Shown here piece after piece: positions 14,481 to 22,169 of a DNA stretch of 35,996 bases (positions within the stretch are counted from its first letter, which is position 1; each line of letters opens with the position of its first letter). The stretch is from the IMG/VR virus record IMGVR_UViG_3300049215_000205, positions 1-35,996 of that record, one strand, 5' to 3'. The notes under the pieces were generated by a model. It worked only from the letters and a program-made list of their open reading frames with translations, was not told the DNA's origin and did not search any database. Source of the stretch: a virus. A program made the translations under genes and the position numbers.

Positions 14481-15533
14481 CTATCCTTGTACTGGTACAA
14501 GTTTGCCATTAACACGCTTATATTCAACAATGTTTGGTTGTGATTGTTGATTTTCTTGCATCGTGTTTATTTTATTTGGGTGCAAAAATTCATTAGAAGA
14601 TTTTATGCCAGCGCGTAATTCATCTTGATATTCACGCAAACGATTGCGGTAATCATGATCTGTCTCAAATTTACCGCGTTGCAAAATAGATTCTGCTTTT
14701 TCAATACTTCCCGTATTATTAGGCCAACCTTTCGCTTTCGAATAGTTTTCAGCGGCAGCAGTTACCGCTTTATTGTGTGCCGCCTTTTGCCCTGACTTAA
14801 TGAAACCTAAACCCCATGGCTCAAAAGGAGAGGGTTTGTCCATGATATTTTGAATAGCATCAATAGCCTTAGGGGAAAGATGAATGATATTTTCATGCAA
14901 AGTTTTTACTGCGGCAGGCAATTTTTCTTCTTTTTTAGCTTTAATAGCTTCTTTTTGTTTAAATAAGTCAAGTGCAGCTGCATTTTTTTCTTCTGGTGTT
15001 TGCGGTGCTTGTGCTGCTGGATCAAAACCAAAATGCTTTTTAAAATACCCGCGCATAATAGGACTGTTTTTAATAGCGTCCATATTAATGCCATTGCCTA
15101 AAGTTGGCATTTCTTGCGGCATTTGTTGGGGCATAGCTTGTGCTTCCTGCAAACCCTCAGGATTAAACATGCCTAAACCTTCGCCCATCTCTTGTTGGGG
15201 TGATTGTTGTTGCATATTGTTAGCAGGGTTACCACCGCCAAACATTTGCTGCATCATTTGCAATTGTTTAATTTCATGCATGGGATCGTTTCTTTGCTTT
15301 AAGCCCAGCAATTGTTCCTCTAATATCCTTCGTTGGATATCTGAATTAGCCCCAGCACGTGCAAATTGTGCTTTTCGCAAATCCATTTGCTGCTTAAATT
15401 GTTCGGCAGCTTGCCTTTGATGCTCCCTATCAAGCATAGGCTGCATTAAGCGAGAAAACATATTACCGCCTTCATGCATGCTTTTTAAAAAAGCTTCATC
15501 TGGCGCCATGACATTGGGAATATTAAGTGCCAT
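14481..15533 (-). CDS. Internal virion/DNA ejection protein, Gln/Met-rich (350 aa)
   Basis: Start MALNIPNVM at 15533 overlaps the previous stop (TAATG) with GGGGGCAAATA as ribosome site; a longer start seven residues up is less likely. Helical and coiled-coil rich, with long Gln/Met/Asn-rich tracts around residues 90-160. Ejection proteins of P22-like phages show this character. Probably the gp20 counterpart by order; no sequence motif proves it. Confidence 0.68.
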   Translation of the reverse strand: MALNIPNVMAPDEAFLKSMHEGGNMFSRLMQPMLDREHQRQAAEQFKQQMDLRKAQFARAGANSDIQRRILEEQLLGLKQRNDPMHEIKQLQMMQQMFGGGNPANNMQQQSPQQEMGEGLGMFNPEGLQEAQAMPQQMPQEMPTLGNGINMDAIKNSPIMRGYFKKHFGFDPAAQAPQTPEEKNAAALDLFKQKEAIKAKKEEKLPAAVKTLHENIIHLSPKAIDAIQNIMDKPSPFEPWGLGFIKSGQKAAHNKAVTAAAENYSKAKGWPNNTGSIEKAESILQRGKFETDHDYRNRLREYQDELRAGIKSSNEFLHPNKINTMQENQQSQPNIVEYKRVNGKLVPVQG

Positions 15534-16162
15534 TATTTGCCCCCTAAAGACCATGGCATTTGACCACCCATACCACCCATGCCACCCATACCACCCATGG
15601 CAGCTGCAGCGCCCATATTTAACCCTGTATTTAGCCAGTTATTTAGCATATTGCCACCTGCTTGCTGACGGTTAAAAGCCATTTGCGCAGAGTTATTACC
15701 CATATTCATGGCATTATTGCTCATTTGCCCTGCAGCATTTGCACCAGTTCCATAAATACCTTGAGCAAGTCCTGCGCCCGCCAAGTATTTTTGCATCAAA
15801 TCATTAAGGTAATTTTGTTTGTCTTCGGCAGCAATTTGATTAGTTCCTGCTTGCGTTGCATTTAAAGCAGTATTGGAGCCCATGAGTCCCATAGCGGATG
15901 CCGCGTTAAGACCATGCTCTTGTGCCATTTTCTCAGCATTTTTAGCAGATTCTGATTCAGTATAACCCTTCGACCATTTGTCTTGCAAAGCTCCAGGGTT
16001 CATTAAGGCATTAATGTATTCATTTAAATTTCCATACTGGGCTTGCCCTTGTTGGTTATAAGGATTTAAACCACCTTGCGCTTGTTGATAATATTTATCC
16101 AATTGTTCTTGCGCTTTATTATATCCCTTTCCGGGTGACAAAAAACTTGATAACCAACTCAT
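15533..16162 (-). CDS. Internal virion/DNA ejection protein (209 aa)
   Basis: MSWLSSFLSPGKGYNKAQ start, a Gln/Tyr/Asn-rich region, then helices with many Ala, Gly, Asn. The C-terminus is a GGMGGMGG repeat from four 9-base DNA repeats (15564-15599). Resembles the small ejection proteins (P22 gp7 position) carrying glycine/alanine-rich ends that insert in the membrane. Coupled to the next gene by TAATG. Confidence 0.7.
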   Translation of the reverse strand: MSWLSSFLSPGKGYNKAQEQLDKYYQQAQGGLNPYNQQGQAQYGNLNEYINALMNPGALQDKWSKGYTESESAKNAEKMAQEHGLNAASAMGLMGSNTALNATQAGTNQIAAEDKQNYLNDLMQKYLAGAGLAQGIYGTGANAAGQMSNNAMNMGNNSAQMAFNRQQAGGNMLNNWLNTGLNMGAAAAMGGMGGMGGMGGQMPWSLGGK

Positions 16163-16176
16163 TTTTATAACTCCTT

Positions 16177-16470
16177 TTATGGGTAAGCAGCGGTTGTGAA
16201 TTTAACAAGTGTTCCGCTTATTTTCCCTACATATTCATTATTTGTGGTGTCATACAATACAATACCATCTGGCAATATTCCTGCCGTATATAAATTAGAA
16301 ATCTGAGCAGCCGTATAATTAGAAGCAGATAAAACATTCAAAGCATTTTGAATATCAGTTAAATTTTCGTTCAAAGTATCAATAAGCACCCATAACCATT
16401 GTGAAAATTGACTATCAAAATCATTGTTTAAAATGGGTGCTGAATCAATTCTATCCAAAGTAATAGCCAT
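16177..16470 (-). CDS. Small tail-associated protein (97 aa)
   Basis: N-terminal helix (FDSQFSQWLWVLIDTLNENL), then LPDGIVLYDTTNNEYVGKIS and a short ending LVKFTTAAYP, a pattern common in phage tail proteins. It follows the gp10-like gene, where P22 places the tail needle gp26, though it is shorter than P22 gp26 and lacks a long coiled coil. Start overlaps the previous stop (TAATG). Confidence 0.68.
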   Translation of the reverse strand: MAITLDRIDSAPILNNDFDSQFSQWLWVLIDTLNENLTDIQNALNVLSASNYTAAQISNLYTAGILPDGIVLYDTTNNEYVGKISGTLVKFTTAAYP

Positions 16471-18266
16471 TAATTAGCACCTCCGCTTACAGGTCTCGTG
16501 TTTCTTACTGCACCCAAGATTACGATAGGTGCAGAGCTTACACAAACCAGTCTATAGCAGCGATTTCTAGAACAGCCTAGCTCATACCAACGCATACGCC
16601 ATCGGTATTGACCTAATGGGCTGAATTCACGATTATCTGCTGCTAAAAAGGTCTCACCGCCATCATCCGAATAATAAAGCTCAATATGAGGCTTGAACAA
16701 ATCATTGTAATGATTGTCATCAAATTGGGGTGTATCGGAATTTTCGGCAATAATATACTTATCATCCTCTGAAAGCATATAGACAGGAGACTGTGGTGTA
16801 GAACTTTCACCAACAATAAAAACAGTATTAAGAAAGGGAGCAATACTCTTATAGAAAGTCTGATTACCAAAAACAAAATCGATTTCGACGTATTCATCCA
16901 TGAACTCCGAATAATCAGGCAGAAATATCTGCTGGGTTACAAGCTCGTAACGCATTGGATACTTTAAAAAAGCATCCACGGCTTGAATATCGGGCTGACT
17001 TCTATTGCGTAATTCATTGTGATAGATATTGCCTGCCATTTCGTAAATAGCAGGATCTCCTTGCACTGATACCAAATGCTGATTATTAAAATAAACATGC
17101 TCTTCTATGCGATTTCTTTCTCCATTAAGCTCAATACATCGTGACCAAGTTTGCGTCTCAAAATTATATTCCAATGAGTAAGCTTCATCCGTAATGTCCA
17201 ATTGTCCATAATCCACATAGACACCAGCACTAACCCTATAAAATATCGTATTTTCATATTGGTATAAAAATCCATCAACACGTCTTGTTAAAAATGGACT
17301 TAAACCGTCCATACGCAATGAATTTTCAAGCAATACATTGATTGCTTGTGAGGATATGTCTTGGGGAGCTTGTCCATTTGACATCATAAATGAAACCAAG
17401 CCATTACTGTTTTTAGCAAGCCATACCATCATGCCAAAATCAACAGTCAAACTATAAGGATCGGATATCCCAAAATCAAAGTTATAAGAAGAGTTTAATT
17501 TCCAGGGAAATTCGCGCGTGACACTTCCCACAGTAAATTGTGTTGGTATATTTGCCCAAACATCCGTTGTAAAATCATTCAATATATATAACTGCTGATG
17601 AAGAACTGCAAATTGACCGATAACGCCAGTAGCTCTTGCGTTTAGGGCTGCATTTAAAGCAGGATCGGTAAAATAAGTATTCGCGTTCCCCGCAAGGTTG
17701 ATTTGGCTTAAATAAAAATCCGGCGTATTAGCAACACTCACAACAAATCTATTGCCAAAAGATGCAACATAAAGCGGTTTTCCACCTGTAGTAGAACCAC
17801 CAGGCGCATTGGGATCGGTAACAATTTCGGATGTTACCGTTGAGCCATCTTCTTTAATCACAAAGATATTTTGTGTATCGGTCAACATGTTATAAATAAT
17901 GTTTCCAACAGCAAGTGTTGCAAACCAGATAGGTGCATTAAGAGCAACACTGATTGATAACGTTTTTCTGTTATAAAACCTATCAAATTGATATACAGAA
18001 GTACCTTCAATCACATATAAATAATTAATTGACTTGTAAAAAGCGGTAGGTTCAATATTAAAAACCAATTTGTTTTGATTTAAAAAGCTTACATGCTTTC
18101 TACCCATAGCAGGATATAGAGCTTGTTGTTTTTTACCAGATTGTACCTGAATTCCATACCAGTTTGCGCAATCCATGGAACCAAATTGTGTAAATCTTTG
18201 CCTATCGTAATAACAAAATATAGGCATAGTTTCAATTTTGGCTCCAAACTGGTTTTTTGACATCAT
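16470..18266 (-). CDS. P22 gp10-like head-closure/DNA stabilisation protein
   Basis: 598 residues from ATG at 18266, which overlaps the previous stop by ATGA; a start seven residues earlier is possible. Beta-propeller-like repeated strands, with VSFLNQNKLVFN, YVIEGTSVYQFD, FGNRFVVSVANTPDFYLS and QTWSRCIELNGERNRIEEH, as in the P22 packaged-DNA stabilisation protein. It would form the ring below the gp4 layer that closes the portal and takes the needle and spikes. Longer than P22 gp10 (472 residues), with extra C-terminal beta material. Confidence 0.82.
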   Translation of the reverse strand: MMSKNQFGAKIETMPIFCYYDRQRFTQFGSMDCANWYGIQVQSGKKQQALYPAMGRKHVSFLNQNKLVFNIEPTAFYKSINYLYVIEGTSVYQFDRFYNRKTLSISVALNAPIWFATLAVGNIIYNMLTDTQNIFVIKEDGSTVTSEIVTDPNAPGGSTTGGKPLYVASFGNRFVVSVANTPDFYLSQINLAGNANTYFTDPALNAALNARATGVIGQFAVLHQQLYILNDFTTDVWANIPTQFTVGSVTREFPWKLNSSYNFDFGISDPYSLTVDFGMMVWLAKNSNGLVSFMMSNGQAPQDISSQAINVLLENSLRMDGLSPFLTRRVDGFLYQYENTIFYRVSAGVYVDYGQLDITDEAYSLEYNFETQTWSRCIELNGERNRIEEHVYFNNQHLVSVQGDPAIYEMAGNIYHNELRNRSQPDIQAVDAFLKYPMRYELVTQQIFLPDYSEFMDEYVEIDFVFGNQTFYKSIAPFLNTVFIVGESSTPQSPVYMLSEDDKYIIAENSDTPQFDDNHYNDLFKPHIELYYSDDGGETFLAADNREFSPLGQYRWRMRWYELGCSRNRCYRLVCVSSAPIVILGAVRNTRPVSGGAN

Positions 18267-19207
18267 ATGCCAGCCCGTACTCTCCAAGCACCATTTAATA
18301 ATGATTGCTCGTCACCAGTAATGGATAAATTAACCTCACTTGCAGCTTCCATATTATCTTTCAATTCACGGTATTCTGCCTCTAAATCGGGCGTCCATGC
18401 ACTACCACGTCCTTTAAACTTTGACACGTACTTTGCAACCGCATAAAGAAGGTAAAGCTCATAATACAAAGGGTATCCTGCCAAAGTATCATTAATTGTT
18501 AATGCAGGTTGTTGGAATTTACCCCTTGCAAAAAAGGTAAAAAATTGACTAGGTGCAGGAAATAATTGCAAGACAACCTTATCAACATCAGGATAGGTCA
18601 TAACAAACCGAGGCAAACCTTGCAATGGTTCAAACTTCCATGCACCTAAATAAACATCACGGCTTTCTTGAATAAGCGGATAAGTCACACCATTCAATAA
18701 AAGCCAAGCACTGTCTAAATTAGCAAGCCTTCCTTGTCTTATATAAACATAATCAGGATGTGGCAATTCATGCGAGAATGTAAGGATTGATGCGCCATTA
18801 ATGGTTGCATTGTGTGTCATAGTAATGACATTTCCTACAATGCTTGATATGTAGGTAAAGGCAGGAATTCCACCGCCTGAGACCAAATCACCGACGCTAT
18901 AAAGCAGTCCGTTAACCACTGTAAATGAAGGCGAAGCTGCTGTTAATGTGACCGTTTCTGTTTGCGTGCTTACGGGTCCAATATAATCAGGATCTACAAA
19001 ATATATGTATTTTACTGGTAAAAATATGTCCACAGATACTGTTTTAGCAATATCAAGCATTAAACCAGAACTTGCATAAGAAAGTAAAATTTGATTTAAA
19101 ACACGTAGCGCAAGCTGTTCATCATCTCCGTGCAATGGAATTGTTGGGTTTGATGCACTTATCAAACGATACATTTGATAAATAAATTCGCGAACGGTTG
19201 ATGCCAT
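18263..19207 (-). CDS. P22 gp4-like tail accessory/head completion protein (314 aa)
   Basis: The start VREFIYQMYRLI followed by LALRVLNQILLSYASSGLML is the helical fold of the P22 gp4 family, and the C-terminus (YPLYYELYLLYAVAKYVSKF then a helix with EYRELKDNME) completes it. The middle is a beta insertion absent from the 166-residue P22 protein. It should bind the portal and seal packaged DNA. Its order between coat and gp10-like genes matches P22. Confidence 0.8.
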   Translation of the reverse strand: MASTVREFIYQMYRLISASNPTIPLHGDDEQLALRVLNQILLSYASSGLMLDIAKTVSVDIFLPVKYIYFVDPDYIGPVSTQTETVTLTAASPSFTVVNGLLYSVGDLVSGGGIPAFTYISSIVGNVITMTHNATINGASILTFSHELPHPDYVYIRQGRLANLDSAWLLLNGVTYPLIQESRDVYLGAWKFEPLQGLPRFVMTYPDVDKVVLQLFPAPSQFFTFFARGKFQQPALTINDTLAGYPLYYELYLLYAVAKYVSKFKGRGSAWTPDLEAEYRELKDNMEAASEVNLSITGDEQSLLNGAWRVRAGI

Positions 19208-19209
19208 TT

Positions 19210-19488
19210 TTATTCATCCCTAGGCAAAAAATCATCTTGAAATTCAGGTAATTCCTGTTTGGTAGTTTTTTTCTTTGAAACTTTTTCAGTCTGCTTTGCA
19301 TCTTCTAGCGCATTTTTTATCTTCAACGCTTCTTCTTGTGACGAGAGCCAAAGTCCTGACTCCATGCACTTCTCATATTCATCCCAAGATTCAACAAGCT
19401 TTTGCGATCCTTCTGGTGAATAAATAAAGGTGCGAAAATGGTTTTTTGATACAATTTTACCGTTATAAATAGCTGGCATCCCTTCCAT
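19210..19488 (-). CDS. Hypothetical late protein (92 aa)
   Basis: Start MEGMPAIYNGKIVSKNHFRT chosen because GGAGG lies 6 bases ahead; the longer frame would read through a hairpin. Has FIYSPEGSQKLVESWDEYE and a lysine-rich C-terminus (KQTEKVSKKKTTKQ). Between coat and gp4-like genes; a head-associated role is inferred from place only. Confidence 0.74.
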   Translation of the reverse strand: MEGMPAIYNGKIVSKNHFRTFIYSPEGSQKLVESWDEYEKCMESGLWLSSQEEALKIKNALEDAKQTEKVSKKKTTKQELPEFQDDFLPRDE

Positions 19489-19505
19489 AACAACCTCCAA
19501 AGAAC

Positions 19506-19533
19506 ATGGTACCCTCACAAAAGAAGGTACCAT
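19506..19533 (-). terminator. Hairpin after the coat gene
   Basis: An 11-base stem with one mismatch (19506-19516 with 19523-19533) around a 6-base loop, just past the coat stop and ahead of the next ribosome site. Without a T run it probably acts as an attenuator or mRNA 3'-end protector to favour coat expression. Confidence 0.55.
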
Positions 19534-19539
19534 CTAAAC

Positions 19540-20784
19540 TTACGAGCAGATACGAACTGCAAACTCAGGGTTAATAGCAACACCACAAATTACGTCAATA
19601 CGATCTAATTGTTCGTAGTTACGGATGTCAGCACCTAGAGAATAGGTCATAGCAAGCTTATATAAGTCAGAGTAGCGAGTAACTGCTTCAACACCACCAC
19701 GTAATTCTTTGATTGGGGGAGCTGCGAACACAACTGCTTGCGTATGGTATGCCAAGCTTACGTTATGGCTTGCACGAAGAAGCATTTGCGCGCCATTTGG
19801 AATGGCTGCAGAAATGTTTTGACGCGCACCGTCAATAATGATTGTAGGGTTAACTGGGATATTTGCAGTGTTACCGTCAGCAGAAATTACCTGAGCAGTC
19901 ACTACAAATTGCGCACGTTGTTGCAATGCATCGTAAGTTAATGGGTTAACCATGAACACACCAGCAGAATCGTCAACCTCAATAATATCGCCCAAGTTAA
20001 ACACAACCGTATTGGCAGCTTGACCTAAACCTGTAACAGAAATTGTGTTACCGCCAGTAATTGGACCATTGGTAACTGTTCCTGCTAATAGGAAACCTGC
20101 AGGGGGTGTACCGCCCAACTGGCCTGCACCTGCTATTTGCCTGGTTAGGAAATTGGTTTTGAAGAAATCAAAGCCTGACAAATGACCTACAAAGCCATCA
20201 ATTAAAGCGCCAGTATTAACTGTGTCATTGAAGGTATTGTATAGGTCATTAGAAAGGTTAGCTGCAATTCTTGGTCCAACGCCAGAATAGCGTTTACCAT
20301 CTTCTGGAATTGCCAATTCTGTCATATAAGCATCAGCAGATAAGATGGTGTTGAAATCTACGGGAACCCCCGGAGTACCAACTGCTTGATAGGTTTGCTT
20401 TTGGAATGTGGATGCAATGAATTGCTCAACTTTATTTGCAAGACGTTTAGCACGCGATGCATTTGCCATTTCAAGGTAAGGTTCATCACGCGCTCTGTCG
20501 AATGTCAGGTTAAAACCTGTGTAGTCGATCATAGTGTTGAATTGCTTGGTAATGGATAAAGGACGAATTACTTGAACACGGGCTTCAGATACTGCGCTCG
20601 CACCTTCACCACCTAAATACCTTTCTTCTAAACGGTAATCAATGGTTTGACCAGTAGCAAACTTTAAGTTTTTAAAATCGGCTTCAAGGTTTCTGTTAGC
20701 AGTTCTTGCAAAAGATAAACTGTTCCAAAATCTTACAAAGACGTCATCTAGGACGTACTGGGTTTCTCTAAAAATATTAGCCAT
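19540..20784 (-). CDS. Major capsid protein, P22 coat family
   Basis: 414 residues from MANIFRETQYVL (AGGGAGAACAAA upstream), near the 430 of P22 gp5. The N-arm, the RVQVIRPLSITKQFNTMIDY strand and the helix RAKRLANKVEQFIAS resemble the HK97-fold core; the region from TGLGQAANTVVFNLGDIIEV to VNPTIIIDG resembles the extra I-domain. Ends VAINPEFAVRICS. It assembles on the scaffold into the procapsid. Preceded by its own promoter and a leader of about 130 bases. Confidence 0.88.
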   Translation of the reverse strand: MANIFRETQYVLDDVFVRFWNSLSFARTANRNLEADFKNLKFATGQTIDYRLEERYLGGEGASAVSEARVQVIRPLSITKQFNTMIDYTGFNLTFDRARDEPYLEMANASRAKRLANKVEQFIASTFQKQTYQAVGTPGVPVDFNTILSADAYMTELAIPEDGKRYSGVGPRIAANLSNDLYNTFNDTVNTGALIDGFVGHLSGFDFFKTNFLTRQIAGAGQLGGTPPAGFLLAGTVTNGPITGGNTISVTGLGQAANTVVFNLGDIIEVDDSAGVFMVNPLTYDALQQRAQFVVTAQVISADGNTANIPVNPTIIIDGARQNISAAIPNGAQMLLRASHNVSLAYHTQAVVFAAPPIKELRGGVEAVTRYSDLYKLAMTYSLGADIRNYEQLDRIDVICGVAINPEFAVRICS

Positions 20785-20914
20785 TTTGTTCTCCCTGAAC
20801 AAATTAATAAATACCCGAATGGGTGCCTATTTCTTTGTCCGACGGTCGACAATTAATAACTAATACGCGTCTATGTATTTTTTTGGGTGATGGATCCCTT
20901 ACGCATCAACGAGA

Positions 20915-20944
20915 ATTGTAATCATATATTTTTAAAAAAGTCAA
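20915..20944 (-). promoter_or_regulatory. Leftward promoter for coat gene
   Basis: TTGACT (20944-20939), an 18-base spacer and TACAAT (20920-20915) form a good sigma-70 promoter, directly after the scaffold terminator. The transcript would have a leader of about 125 bases with small palindromes before the coat start. Confidence 0.68.
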
Positions 20945-20945
20945 T

Positions 20946-20967
20946 AAAAAGGTGCGCATTACGCACC
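20946..20967 (-). terminator. Rho-independent terminator after scaffold gene
   Basis: GGTGCG (20951-20956) pairs with CGCACC (20962-20967) around a 5-base loop; read leftward it is followed by TTTTT. It sits just past the scaffold stop, so full read-through to coat would be limited. Confidence 0.82.
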
Positions 20968-20973
20968 CTAAAA

Positions 20974-21888
20974 TCACCTACCTCGCATTCTTCCTTTCAT
21001 ACGATTAAGTCTATTTTTATCATTTCTGGCAATTAAATCTTCAATAGTAGGTTCAGTTTGCTTTTTAGGTTGTGCAATAGTTGAGTCGTCATGCACTCTA
21101 CTCAATGGCTTAGGCGCTTTAGTTGTAGGCGTATTTTTACGCATACGCTCTTCAAGCTTGCCCATTTCTGTCATTTGCGCATAAGGGTCACGAATTTTCG
21201 CAATGCGCTCTAGTTCTTGCGGGTTTCTTTTGGCGGCTGCATATAAAAAAGCTGCAGGATTTGCCATGCCGCGTGTGGCCAAAGTCATAGGATTTGTGAT
21301 TTCAAAGGATAAATTTTGAATAGTTTCTGCAAAATCCGTAAAATTTTCCATCCCAGAACGAAATTTATCCTCAAATTCACGTTGCTGTTGTGCTTCATAA
21401 TTACGAATTTGCGTTTCTTCTTGTTCACGTGTCATGGAATTAACAGTTTGCTTCACAAAAGATTTTAACTGTTGTTGCCAGTCGCCTTGTGCTTCTGGAT
21501 CGTATTCAAAATCTTGCACTGCTTGCTGCATGGCAGGGGCTGCATTTTGCTGTGCAAGTTGTGCGCGCAACGCATTGATTTCTGCTTCATGCTTTCTGGC
21601 TTGTCTAGCTAAACGCTCCCTAATAGCTTCATTTTCTGGTTCTTTGGTATTACCATATTCATCGGTTTCTTGCTTAGGTACATTTAAATCCTGCGTATCT
21701 TCGGTGCCCTCAGCTTCATCGTAAAGCGTTCTTTCAGGTTTTGGTTCTTCTTCATGCTCTGGCTCTATAGCATCAAGTTCCATTTCCTCTATTTCAGCAA
21801 CACCCTCTTGATACTGATGCTCAGGTGTTTCTGGATGTTGTGGTGTTTTTGCGCCCATTAATAAATCATCAATACTTGATGTTGGCAT
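20974..21888 (-). CDS. Capsid scaffolding protein
   Basis: 304 residues, equal in size to P22 gp8 (303). Acidic, proline/glutamate-rich N-terminal third, long coiled-coil middle (about 90-200) and a basic C-terminus (NRLNRMKGRMRGR) that fits the helix-turn-helix coat-binding end. It lies between portal and coat genes. It directs procapsid assembly and then leaves. RBS GGGAGAGCAAAAC. Confidence 0.85.
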   Translation of the reverse strand: MPTSSIDDLLMGAKTPQHPETPEHQYQEGVAEIEEMELDAIEPEHEEEPKPERTLYDEAEGTEDTQDLNVPKQETDEYGNTKEPENEAIRERLARQARKHEAEINALRAQLAQQNAAPAMQQAVQDFEYDPEAQGDWQQQLKSFVKQTVNSMTREQEETQIRNYEAQQQREFEDKFRSGMENFTDFAETIQNLSFEITNPMTLATRGMANPAAFLYAAAKRNPQELERIAKIRDPYAQMTEMGKLEERMRKNTPTTKAPKPLSRVHDDSTIAQPKKQTEPTIEDLIARNDKNRLNRMKGRMRGR

Positions 21889-21931
21889 GTTTTGCTCTCC
21901 CTTTTATTTAAAAACTTTTCCTATATTTAAA

Positions 21932-22168
21932 TTAATCTTCACCAAATATTTGCGGGTTTTCTTGGATATGTAATTCTGTACAAATACCTTGAATAACAGC
22001 TTCAATTTTTTCTTTTATATATTTTGCAAAATCAATAGATTGACCCATGGATAAAGACTGACCTATAGAACCATTGCATGCACATATAATTTTTTCTAAT
22101 GCAGTAATTAAAAGGTCTTCATCAATCCTAACCATTCCAGATTTAAATTCACGCGCTTTAATTTCCAT
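21932..22168 (-). CDS. Hypothetical late protein (78 aa)
   Basis: AAGGTAAATTAAA before the ATG. The middle (LLITALEKIICACNGSIGQS) and the C-terminal helix suggest a small alpha protein. It sits between portal and scaffold, one base from the portal stop. No recognised family. Confidence 0.72.
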   Translation of the reverse strand: MEIKAREFKSGMVRIDEDLLITALEKIICACNGSIGQSLSMGQSIDFAKYIKEKIEAVIQGICTELHIQENPQIFGED

Positions 22169-22169
22169 T

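Noticed and set aside
14884-15420. Long rightward open frame of 178 codons
   Set aside because: Antisense to the Gln/Met-rich ejection gene; Cys/Ile-rich product typical of a shadow frame, no ribosome site.
15564-15599. Short tandem repeats as a CRISPR-like or regulatory array
   Set aside because: Four 9-base units that simply encode the GGM repeat at the end of an ejection protein.
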